Origin: Trogon surrucura
Lineage: Eukaryota > Chordata > Aves > Trogoniformes > Trogonidae
Assembly: GCA_020746105.1 (NCBI GenBank)
Contig: CM036618.1
Coordinates: 122,933,280-122,997,279, forward strand
DNA length: 64,000 bases
Direction: 5' to 3'
A program made the translations under genes and the position numbers. The notes beneath the pieces were generated by a model. The model ran no database searches. It saw only the letters and a list, made by a program, of their open reading frames with translations, and was not told where the DNA came from. Below, one piece after another: positions 1 through 10,054 of this stretch; position 1 is the stretch's first letter; each line of letters starts with the position of its first letter.

Positions 1-643
1 CTTTCCTCAGACTGAATTTTTCACTGACTTAGTTTCATAAGAGATCAATACAATGCTGCAGCCATCCCAAATAACCTCCTATTGAAACAAAGATTAGCAA
101 AAGTGGCTCAACATTTATTTTTTTTTGGGGGAGGGGGGCATTTGGGCATGTCAGTAAAGTGGCAATGAGACTCAGCAACTGTGACTTGATGATAGTTCTC
201 CCTACCATCTCAGGTTTACTAATTGCTCCCTGAGGTACTGTTAAAAGACAAAGATATGGAAGCTGGTATCCACGTCACGGAGGGCTGGGGCTTTGCTTTG
301 GCTTGCAGCACACTTGCTCTACACTCCTCCATTTTCATATGACAGATCCCATTAACCACAAAGGCTCCTTGAAGTTGGAAAAGCAGAATGTTTTCCAAGT
401 AGCTACAGATGGGATATGCCCAGCACTCAGCAGTGCCTCCTTCTGCACACAAATGCCAAGTGGGGGATGACTGGGCTGTTCTTCACCAGAGGACCTGCTA
501 TCACCACTCATTTTGTACCACTGTGTGGGCTCTCCCCAATGGCCATGGTCATCTCATGGTCCCCTGCTCAGCACGGCAGCCAGAAGGACTCATGCTTTGG
601 CCTCAGCCATCAACTTTGCTGGAAGTGAGACTGAACTAAGCAA
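1..643. other. Single-copy-like non-coding DNA
   Basis: No gene is recognisable. There is a T-then-G tract at 118-138 and only short overlapping frames of fewer than 80 codons on both strands, which look like chance. The stretch ends where the first SINE begins. Confidence 0.5.
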
Positions 644-829
644 CTCTGGTTTAGCTCAGTGGATTGAACGTGGTGCTTGAAACACCAAAGGTCACGGGTT
701 CGATTCCCATTTGGTTCTCATGTGTTGCCTGACCTAGTCGAGAGGTGGTGTCCCTGCCCACAACAGGGAGGTTGGATTAAAATGATCTCTAAGGTCCCTT
801 CCAGCCCAGGCCATTCTATGATTCTATGA
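644..829 (+). mobile_element. tRNA-Ile-derived SINE with CR1-like tail, copy 1
   Basis: The head is tRNA-like. It has an A box at about 649-661 (TGGTTTAGCTCAGTGG-like) and a B box (GGTTCGATTCC) at about 696-706, the internal RNA polymerase III promoter of a tRNA-derived SINE. The body (GAGAGG..GTCCCTGCCC) and the tail (GAGGTTGGATTAAAATGATC, then ..GGTCCCTTCCAGCCC) match the 3' end of CR1 elements and finish with two ATTCTATG octamers. The same architecture recurs at 48377-48552 and, inverted, at 41203-41370. The anticodon region has diverged from Ile, so this copy is older or more mutated than the one at 48 kb. Such SINEs encode no protein and depend on CR1-type reverse transcriptase. The head and tail are seen directly; equivalence to TguSINE1 is inference. 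Confidence 0.88.
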
Positions 830-2411
830 ACTGCAGAGGTGGCCATACTGAAAACCCAGCTCTTCTGTCAGGCTGACCGTTATCTTTTGTTCATCCACCA
901 CAAGAGGTAAAGTACACCACAGCCTGCACCAACGGTCAGCCTTGTGAAAGCACAGTCTCCAAACGACTTGACTGTGAAGAACAAGTGCTGTCCCTCAAAG
1001 GCAGCTAACCCCAATCTCAGCTTTGCCCTTAATCGTATCTAAAGTGTCTCATCATCATGACCTCTTGCACATGTTGCCCCAAAGACTGAGCAAAACCACA
1101 CTCAGTCACAGCAGATCAGGAATAAGATTGGAATGAGAATTTACTGGTGTTCAGTAAAGGGCTGTGATTGGAGCACATTGTGAGGAAGATGCTGCTGGGT
1201 ACAAAGTGACATCGTTTTGCAAGGGAGCAGAAAGGTACATGCACCAAATAGTAGAGCTCGGGAAAAGACACACCGCAGACCACTGGCAACTGCAAGGAAA
1301 ATAATTTGAACATAGTTATGCTTTCAGGTTTAAATTAATCCAGACTTTCAAGTCTAGCCTGGGGAAACCAAAAAGGTTTGAGCTCAGCATCTTGTCCTTC
1401 ACCTCCTCAGAGTAGCTCTAGTTATTAACAACATACCCAAACCACATGGATGTATTTATTCACTGCTGCACAGAAGACAACTGTACAGCAGCCAGCTGCA
1501 CATGATAAGCACAATAGTGACATTACATCACCAAAAGAATTCAAAGGAAATTCAATAAACTCCAATTTAATAAATTCAATATCCTGAGCACCTACTTGCC
1601 AAGCCTGACAAAGCCTTAATATACGCAGCTGATCATAAATGCCTAAAAAGTACACAACAGTAACATGATGTTTATTCAGTGATGTTTAAATCATGACCCT
1701 AATCTTATTCACATTCTCCCTTCTTAAAAGAAGCAAATGTGCTGCTTTTCATGTCCCAGCCCCAGTCCATCAGAACTGCGTCAGAGGCACATCTGTAGGC
1801 ACTTGACAGTGGTTCTGCTGGTTGCTTCTCCCTCTCCTGAGCGCTGACAACTATCGTGCCACTTCTAAGCACCTGACACCAGGGAACCCACCAAAGTCGA
1901 GAATTTTTCTTTCCTGTGCTTCGGCTTCACCTGACTCTATTAAAATGGATTGCAATATAATGAAGGAAGGGAATATACTATGCACCTATGTAAACACAGG
2001 GAGAAAAATGACGAAGATGAGAGAAACAAAGGGAAAAGGAAAACATAAATGAAGAAGCTTGTGTGCTACAGCAATTCTGATCCTGCAGTATTCTGCTCCA
2101 AGACTCCCCAAACCACCTCCTAGAACGAAGGTGTAAGCCACCTCCAGTAGCAGTTATGAAATAATTCACTGAAAAATGTGCTCCTAACCTCCACAAACAC
2201 ACATTTATAGCCCATTCAATACCTTCTCCGGTTTTGTAATCCCACAATCCTACAGTGTTTGGGTCAGCACTTTGAACCTCAGATGCTTTTTAGATTCCTG
2301 TTTAGCTCACAAACTCAACCGTCTCTTTGAGCAACCCATTTCATCACCTATAGCTTAATGCAAAGCATGCACTGACCTGCAGTTGTCAGATCAGATTTTT
2401 CTTATTCACAG
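830..2411. other. Single-copy-like non-coding DNA
   Basis: The longest frames here are under 90 codons (for example 1978-2247 on -) and show no family resemblance. No repeat family is recognised. The stretch ends in a pyrimidine-rich run with CACAG at 2407-2411, a possible splice acceptor. Confidence 0.45.
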
Positions 2412-2462
2412 CGGCAGAAAAAAGCAGATCATACACCCATACACTCTGGTAATCCACCCGGG
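2412..2462 (+). other. Candidate 51-nt exon (splice-bounded open segment)
   Basis: A pyrimidine-rich run ending in TTATTCACAG stands immediately before 2412, and GGTAAGTGA follows at 2462. The two sites fit the vertebrate acceptor and donor consensus well. The 51 nt are open in two frames. One of them (read from the second base) continues without a frameshift into the candidate exon at 3462-3528. The peptide has no recognised domain. This may be a cassette exon of a plus-strand gene, an exon of a non-coding RNA, or a decoy. Confidence 0.22.
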
Positions 2463-2635
2463 GTAAGTGATACCCTTTCTTTCTGAAAGCCCCCAGGAAA
2501 CAGGTGAAATCCAATCATTGATCTGACAAGTAATTTGTGGCTTCACTTGACAAAGATTAATTAATATTGGAAGATAAACGGGAGCAGGAACAATAACTCA
2601 ACAGAGATCCCTGAGGGAACTGATAAAGCAGAGAG

Positions 2636-3172
2636 ATGAGCTTTGCAACTAACAGGCACATCAACAACCCCCGGAGTTCAAAGTCTTTGAAATCAGGACT
2701 GGGCTTAAGAGGGCAGCTCCAGCCCTCTGTGTCTGCAGCAGCAGATGCCAATGGACCCCTCTGGAGGGACACCGAGTTCAGAGCAAACTATCCCAGAGGC
2801 AGCAGGCACCCAGCTCTGACACCCACGGCCCTTCACACCTTCGGCGCCTGGGCAGCAGGACACCAAGGGCAGCTGAGTGGCCAGCCAGGCCATGCCCAAA
2901 CCTCAGGACGCAACTGCAGTCATGACCTCCCAACGTTGCACAGCAATGGGAAGCTTCCCCCCGCACATACACTTTCGTTTCCGGTCAGCAGAAACCAGGG
3001 CGTGAAGATGGTGCATCTCTGGTCTCCTCGAGAGAGCCATGATATCCACCTGACTTCCACAAGTTCAATCTGGCTACAGAAAGGCTTTTGCTTTTTGAGT
3101 CCAACCTGGAGTAAGGCTCCAAGAGCAAGCACTCCATCTCTCATTTCTATTCCCAACTTTCTCAAAGCTTAG
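2636..3172 (+). other. 178-codon open frame of unknown meaning
   Basis: This is the longest open frame outside the CR1 element. It starts at an ATG in a locally GC-rich patch (2640-2960) and is rich in Ser, Pro, His and Ala. No signal peptide, transmembrane segment or recognisable motif is visible, and the part after about 3000 lies in AT-richer DNA. High GC lengthens chance frames because stop codons are AT-rich, so I regard it as probably not a gene. It would lie inside the intron between the candidate exons at 2412 and 3462. Confidence 0.12.
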
Positions 3173-3461
3173 GTTTCCTTGAAATACAACTGCATATATG
3201 ATTATTTAAGAGCATAATAATGTGGCTTTCCATACAACCTGTTATGACTCCAAGCTGGTAGGTAGACTGGGGAGGATGCAGTAAATCTATTATGTGGCAT
3301 TCTGAAGAAAATGCTTTTTCTTCATCCCTTAAAAACATCTGCAGCGTGAGTAAACACACCCAGATCTTCTTACGGAAATCAGAATTACAGCACAACTATA
3401 AACAGAGGATGACGCTGGACACACAGCTATCTGGCAACGGCGCCCTCCCCATTTTGCCTAG

Positions 3462-3528
3462 GAAGGAAGAGACGAGACGGCAAAAGGAGGTTGGCATCCA
3501 AGCTGCAATTTGGAGCAACTCTCTGAGT
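3462..3528 (+). other. Candidate 67-nt exon (splice-bounded open segment)
   Basis: The acceptor is CCCTCCCCATTTTGCCTAG, ending at 3461. The donor is GTAAGTGA, starting at 3529. In the frame that fits the candidate exon at 2412-2462, the segment reads a charged helix-like peptide beginning KEETRRQKEV, with no stop. The joined reading gives GGG at the junction codon. No protein family is recognised. Joint frame compatibility has roughly a one-in-three chance of arising at random, so support is modest. Confidence 0.22.
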
Positions 3529-6500
3529 GTAAGTGATAATTACAGAAATGAGTTTTCATACAAGTAGATTAGAATTATCTACCTGGCTTCATCACTGTAA
3601 ATCAGTGAAGACTTATGAATGTCAGCTTCAAATTAGGCCAGTAAAAAGACTTGATGGAAGTTCACAAGTGTGTATAAACAGTGATACAAGAATAACACTG
3701 ATTTATTTCGTAACATTTAAAATGAGCTTTTATTCCTAATGAACTTTCTGCATACTTAAATTATTTTCAATTGTTTGTTCTATCTATAATTGTTCTGGTA
3801 TATGAGATTATATTAATGAGGTGTAAGTCTGATGCATAGCAGCTTGCAGTGACGTCTAAAATATTAGTTCAATATTTAGGCATATTAAAGGCATAAATAT
3901 CAAGCAGTCTTAAAATTTACAGCCAAGTAAAATCCAACTGCTGATTGGAACTCATACTTGGGAGGAAACATTCTGAGGTTAGCAGCAACACTTACAGATT
4001 TCAGTGGGAGGAAACCTCTGTGACACTGCAGGTGCAACACTGACTACTCGGACACCATGAGCGCTACAGAGCAATTAGCACGTTTTAAACAAGGTGAGGA
4101 CTGAGTCAAGACCTTCTCTACTAGTAGCAGCAGTAAAACACATCCCTAAATTACATCAGGTGCTAAACTGAACTGTTGCCAGGATTCGGGAGGCCAGAGA
4201 TCCCGGAGCACCAACTGCCAGCTGTGCAACATCAGCACCTGTGAAGCTGTGAGAAAGGATCAAGACCTCCAAGTCTGGCTTAACTAAATATTCAGGATTT
4301 GATGCTCAGGGAACGGAAGTAGCTCCTGACTCCAGAAGAACTGAGTGGGAATTGCTCCAAGGCAGGAAAAATACCATTTCACCAGCCAGGTAGCCACAAT
4401 ACCATTTGACAGAATTTGTAGTTCTCTGAAGAAAATAGTGACTGAAGCCAAAAGCAGATGCCTAAGTAAATGCGACACAAAAGCAATGTAATATTTTTCT
4501 TTTTCCAAGATGCAGCTGTCTTAGTGAGCTTGCTCCTGTACATCTCCAGCCAGCAGCCAGGTCCACCTCTGCTTTGGAAACGTCTAGCTGCTGGATACAG
4601 CCTTTACTTCTGTGTTTCTCACTGGGGATACGGTGCCTCAGCTTAATCCTACACAGCAACCATTACTTGCACTGTGCACTTGACTTTAAGAACACTAGTC
4701 AGTGCTATTAATTGGCTGTCTCAATAATTAATTAATCTTGTTGGTAAAACATCTTCATTGTGTGTAACATGCATTTGCATTTCCATGAGTTAATGAAAGC
4801 GGGATTATCAGTTGAGACAAAGAAGAGCAACCTGGGGAAAACCAAACCAAATCAAAACTCAAACAAAAAAAACAGAACAAATCCTAGCTTTGATTCCCTG
4901 TTTTTTTATCAAATACTTTAATTTCCCACTTTTTGCTATTTTTTTTTTTTAATCAGGTGGGTTCATGCACTAAAATTCAGATGACAGATCAGGTACAGGC
5001 TTTTTATACAGACGTTTATTTCTGATTTATAAAATAAATGATCAACATTTTCTAAAGTGACTTTTGGTCACTTTCAAAAGTATGTGTCTGCCCACAGGTG
5101 CCCACTTGCATGTGCCTGCTTCCTTTACCATCTAAATACCTTTACAGATCTAAATTGGGCAGAAGCTGGAAGGCAGTTTCCAGGGTCACATCCTTCCCGT
5201 ATGTTCAGCTTAGTCCCTTTTATGTGGCTGCATTTAATTTTGGTACTAGGACTTCTGACATTTTGGAAAACTTGAAGGCTCTGATCATCTAATTCCAATG
5301 CAACCTCAGACTTGTAGACACCTACGTTGTGGGGGCGGCTGGGTTCTCAACTCTACTTCAACCTTCTCTCTTATTTTAGCATTACATAATGCATCTATTT
5401 TAGTCTGTGCCACCAAACATTAAAATTAAGATGAGCCACGCTCCATAACTGAATATAAAGTAGCTTCTTGATGCTCATGTTCCCAGCATTGCCTACCCCA
5501 GGGACATTTAACCATATCCAGTCACCTACCACTCACATACGTGTGAGTGCCCTGTAGCAAACCTGCCTTCACGCGCTCGTGGTTATTTGCACGCACTTCT
5601 AGCAGCAATCTGGATGCAGGTGGACCTTGCCCCAGCCAGTTCCTAGCAGCAAAATAAAACCTACTAAAGTGTTTCAATGACAAGATGGGAGCCAGCTAAT
5701 AGTTTTAGCTCCCACCTTTCTCCTAATCACAGTCTTGAGAACAAGTACATGATTTTTTTCCTGCGCAAGGACAAGTATCTTTTTTTAATAAAAATTGCAG
5801 ATACACGTTAATATTTTAATGTACGAACTCCAGATTGTAAGATATGCCATTATTACGACTTGCCCTATATCCCCATTGTATTTCTTAAACTTCTTACGGT
5901 TTCATATCTACTCCTTTATTCCCAGATGGCAATCTGTGAGATTTCTGATAATAAAATACAATAAAAAAGCTTACCACTAAAATTTAAATGCTTAATAAAA
6001 TAGTAACGGGAAATTTATATTTAAAAAGCAGGCCTTTCATATTTTATTCAGTTTGGCTTTGAGCAGGGAAAGCTTGCCAATTACTTTTCTGGATAACCTA
6101 TTGTAATGTTGCTGATTTTAACAGAAAATGAATAATTTTACAGCACAGTTGCAAGGAGGGAAAAGTAGACAAACCCCACCAGCAAAGAGAAAAAAAAAAA
6201 AAAGTTTTGTCCTCTTGCTCTTAACAGAGGCAAATGTTATTTGTTTTAATGAAGAATGGCTCATAGAAATGCTCTTTGTATCTGTTTTTTTTTGAAAGAC
6301 TTGTCAGATAATGTTTTAAAGTATTCTCAAATGTTTTACACTATGTAGCCTATCCAACCCACTGTCTAATACACAGTGAAAATGTCCAGTTTCATCTGTA
6401 GAGTAGAAAACACTTTTAAAGTTAATGTCATTTGATAAATGACACTTTCTTCCTCAGCTATCCTTAACCTGATCGGGTGATCACACATCTGTCTCCCTTC

Positions 6501-8302
6501 CCAGAATAATCGTTTCTGCTACCTTCAAGCCCTGAATGCTCTCACCTGCCAGCTGATATTAAGCAACAGCCTGACAGCAGAGGAAACAAAATAAAATGAA
6601 TTTGCGCAATTCAGGAGTAACTGGACATATTCCTAGAGAGGGACAGATGAGCACAAGAACAACTGCTGGTCATTAAACACTCTCCAAAACATTTTGTCCT
6701 GTAGGTTGCTCATATTTCCCTCTATCTACTCTGGGAAAAGCTCCTCTGCTTGAAGAGCTGTATCTATTTTTATACTTTGTGAGGAAAGGGATTCAATGTG
6801 TTTCACACTGCTTTAACACTGTACCCTGGAGAATTTTCTCTAATACTATGTAGCGAAGTGGTTACAGCAAAAGAAAACCGATGCCATACATTTCCCTGAG
6901 AGCCAAGCTGGACTTTTCTCAACATTAAGCAGCAACCGCTGATAGAGAACGCAGCTGGGGACAGTCACCCACACCACTGTAGTGAAAATGCAGAACAATA
7001 TCCAAACCTACACGCAGGTACAACTAGTTTGCCAGAGAGAGGTTGTTCAAGTCAACAGCTACAGTCTTGGGAGACAAGATCTGCTCTCAGGTCCTGTGCC
7101 CCTGATGTCAGTACAAACACTTCTAGCTACTTGCATGAATCATCTCCTGGAATCAAGTTGCAGAGACCTTGAAGAGCTTGGGACATTCAGCCTGATTCAC
7201 TCCTCAACCAGCGAAATGGTGCTGGGACTCGTGTATGGTGAATCCAAGAGATGTTTTCTCAAGGAGTTCAGAACAGGAACAATAGGTTCAAGGATCTTCC
7301 CAATCCTTAGCCTAGTGTCAGCTTTCCCATGGAGCCTGCCATAAAACTTGGTCACGGAGAATGATGCTGCATTCAGCAGGGAGGAGATTTTCCTCTCCTG
7401 GGATGGAAGGGATTGGGGATAAGCAAGATCTCAGTTTTTTCAGATGTTGCCTCCCCGGCAATCAGCTCACTCCTACATACAGCTATGTACACAGGCCTGC
7501 CTGGCAACACTTACGCACCCATGGGCCACCGCACTTGCTGTAGTTCCTCGACTGTGACTGATCAAATAGTGCTGTAGCACTGTACTGTTTGAGTGCCTGA
7601 ACATCGTTCCTTTGTGTCTGCACTTACTCCTCACGTCGTGCTTCGTAAAGGTCTCCTGCATTTCTCTCTCGTGAGCTACAGTTCCAGCACGCCTTTGTTC
7701 AGTTGACCTAAAAACACTCAGTCTTTAAAGGCAGGACAAGTGTCTCAGATACACCCTGAAGGTCTCCCAGTTTCCACAGCACAACTTTCAGCACTGGGCA
7801 AAAGGGGTAATCTTGACTATTAACTTCATCATAGCATTAGACCACTTGCAAGTGCTCGGGAAACTCCCATCCCAAACTGGATGTGGAGACAACACCATGT
7901 GCTTCGGTGTTACAAAGCAAACAAGTCCTGGACCTTCCTAGGGAGCACCCGGCCTCTCGGTTTCCACACTACAGCTGGTGTTCAAACCACTTGTTCTGCA
8001 GCAGCAGCTGTTGAACGGTGCTGTTTCCCGAGTCGTGGCACTGCCAGCGAACGGTGCTGGTAGACATCTGTTCTGGCGTGATAAGGAGGCATATAAGTTA
8101 GTTGGTATCCCATCAAGAGAACCGCTTCACCAGCATCATTCAGAACCCAGGAAAAAGGCAATGGGTGGAGAACGAAACAAATGAGGAGAGGAAAGAACCA
8201 GTCTGAGACTCCCAGCAATGCGTAAGAAATAATGTGGAGGCTCAGGAACCCTCACACAAGAAAAAATAGGACACTCGAGGCAGCCAGTGCCTCCACTGTA
8301 GC
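3529..8302. other. AT-rich non-coding DNA with a homeodomain/octamer cluster
   Basis: No gene is recognised. The block contains the TAATTAATTAAT and ATTTGCAT cluster at 4725-4780 (listed separately), an 11-T run near 4940, an A14 run at 6190-6203, and a 120-codon frame at 6982-7344 without family features. From about 7.9 kb CpG density rises and continues to about 8.45 kb. Confidence 0.4.
4725..4780. promoter_or_regulatory. Candidate enhancer motif cluster (homeodomain + octamer)
   Basis: TAATTAATTAAT at 4725-4736 carries overlapping TAATTA homeodomain core sites. ATTTGCAT at 4773-4780 is the exact octamer bound by POU factors. The two lie 37 bases apart in a locally repeat-free stretch. The motifs are seen directly. 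Enhancer activity is inference, and AT-rich DNA yields such motifs by chance. Confidence 0.2.
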
Positions 8303-8324
8303 GAGGCAGCTCTAGAGCTGCCTC
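8303..8324. repeat. 22-bp perfect palindrome without spacer
   Basis: The 11-base arm GAGGCAGCTCT is followed immediately by its exact reverse complement, centred between 8313 and 8314 on an XbaI-type TCTAGA core. Outside 8303-8324 the symmetry stops. It lies in a CpG-richer patch (about 8.0-8.45 kb). It could form a cruciform or bind a dimeric protein, but no known site is recognised. Confidence 0.9.
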
Positions 8325-9970
8325 AGAAATCCCTTCTCGGCTCTGGAAGGCACAAAGGTACAAGGTGCACACGCCACAGCCAGACATGCAGGGATCACTG
8401 CAGCCCAGATGTTTCCCCAGCGGAACGGTAGAGCACGGCGTGCGAGCTGACAGCAAATTCTTAACATGAACACAGGGATTTTATCGCTGCCCTTTTTGTC
8501 TGACAAATTTTTGTTAGAGTTTTGTCTAATTGTCTTAAAGCATATGTATTCATTTAAAAACACATCAGTCAAACAACCATACAGCACACTTGGAAATACA
8601 TATTCAACAGGAGAGGAGAAACTCAGCCTTCTTAAAAAGCCTGAGACGACTTTCCTCATGGAAATAAATTTAATATTTTCTCAACACTTACTGTTAATTA
8701 AGTATCCAAATAAGTGTAAAAGCAGTAAATATCAAAACTACTCGTTTATATAAAGTGAAGAATACACAGAATGTCAAGTAAATTTCCCCTCATTCAAAGA
8801 TTAGACATGTAAAAGTCATTTGAAGAAAGGCTGCAGCGAAGGAGCCAAGGAAGCTATAGAATAAGATTAAGCTCCAAATCTTTTATCAATACCCTTTTCT
8901 GGTCAAAAGGGACTAATAATTTGTCCCATTCCTTTGAAAGGGATTATTCTAAGTGCAAAGTTATGCATGTACCTAAAAATATGGGTGAGAATGGAAGTCT
9001 ACGCAAATCAAAAATAAATTAATCAGTTCAGCCAGACAGTGTTTCACGTGGATCCCCAGTGAAGAAAGCATACATGACACTGTCCGAATAAAAGATGAGG
9101 TCATTCCATAATCTCCATGAATGCAATTCTTGATGAGGTTATGAATAATATCAGCTCTTATTATATCTTATGGCTGTTTAAAGTCATTCTGCGTCTCAAT
9201 ATGCGCAAGCCGAATATCGCTCCATCTGGAAATGGATTCCTTAAAGGAAGCAATTTCGCTCGTGTAGAAAGCCTAATCCTACAAAGTCCCCAGGAAAAGA
9301 TTCTGCCAACTTCAAAGCAGACTGTACTTCATGCAAAATATGGTAATGGTTATCCAGCCTTCTGCACATTAGAAATATTAATTTCATCAAGGTCATGCAA
9401 TGAGATACATTCAAAAGACACTGACTGCTTGCTCATTTTAAAACCTGATTTCTATGCACTTCTCTGTAAGTCTGCATTTAGTGTGAACACGAAGAGCACT
9501 GTAAAACTCACAAGTTCTTAGGTATGAAAACTATACTTGAAACCATTATATAAGGATTTTCTTGCCTGTTTTTTTACATCAAAATACACTTTTTACCCAG
9601 GAGCTAAAGCTAATTTGAATCTCATGCATATAGGGAGATTCGCTATCAACAATGCCAAAGAGAAAAACGAAATACAAAAATAATCGAGTGTGTTTCTTAA
9701 TTGCTATTATCTCATCTAGGGTCAAAGATATCAGCGTGTCTTCAACACAACCATACAGCTAATGCTTGACATCCTTAGGCAGCACACTCAGAGTTGTTGG
9801 ATGCTCTGAATGCATACACAGAAAACATGCATTTCCGTGTCATACTTTGGGTTTTAGTATTTCTAAACTGTAAGTTATATCAGCAACATTGACTGAATCT
9901 CAATATGGGTTCCGGTCTGGGAGACAGTTAAATAAAAATAAGTTGTTAGTGGAAGACTTCTGCTGGAGAA
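8325..9970. other. AT-rich non-coding DNA
   Basis: Apart from a 134-codon frame at 9117-9521 (+) with no recognisable motif, nothing stands out. No repeat family is recognised. Confidence 0.4.
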
Positions 9971-10054
9971 TCAGAGGATATCTCCTCCGAAGCCAGGCAA
10001 AGAGATCACATTCCCTGCAGCCATGAGGAACACCAACCGCAGGTCGATATCGCG
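9971..10054 (-). other. Candidate terminal coding exon, minus strand
   Basis: Read on the minus strand, a long pyrimidine tract (GTTCTTTCCTCTTCTCCAG) ends at 10055 and gives an excellent splice acceptor. The following 27 codons are open and end in TGA at 9973-9971. The peptide is hydrophobic in the middle (LRLVFLMAAGNVISLPGFGG) and the patch is richer in CpG than its surroundings. No AATAAA was found close downstream on this strand. No family is recognised; it could be a decoy or a non-coding exon. Confidence 0.22.

Noticed and set aside
6982..7344. 120-codon plus-strand frame
   Set aside because: No motif; composition matches a random translation.
9117..9521. 134-codon plus-strand frame
   Set aside because: No domain, signal peptide, splice context or CpG support; long frames of this size arise by chance in 64 kb.
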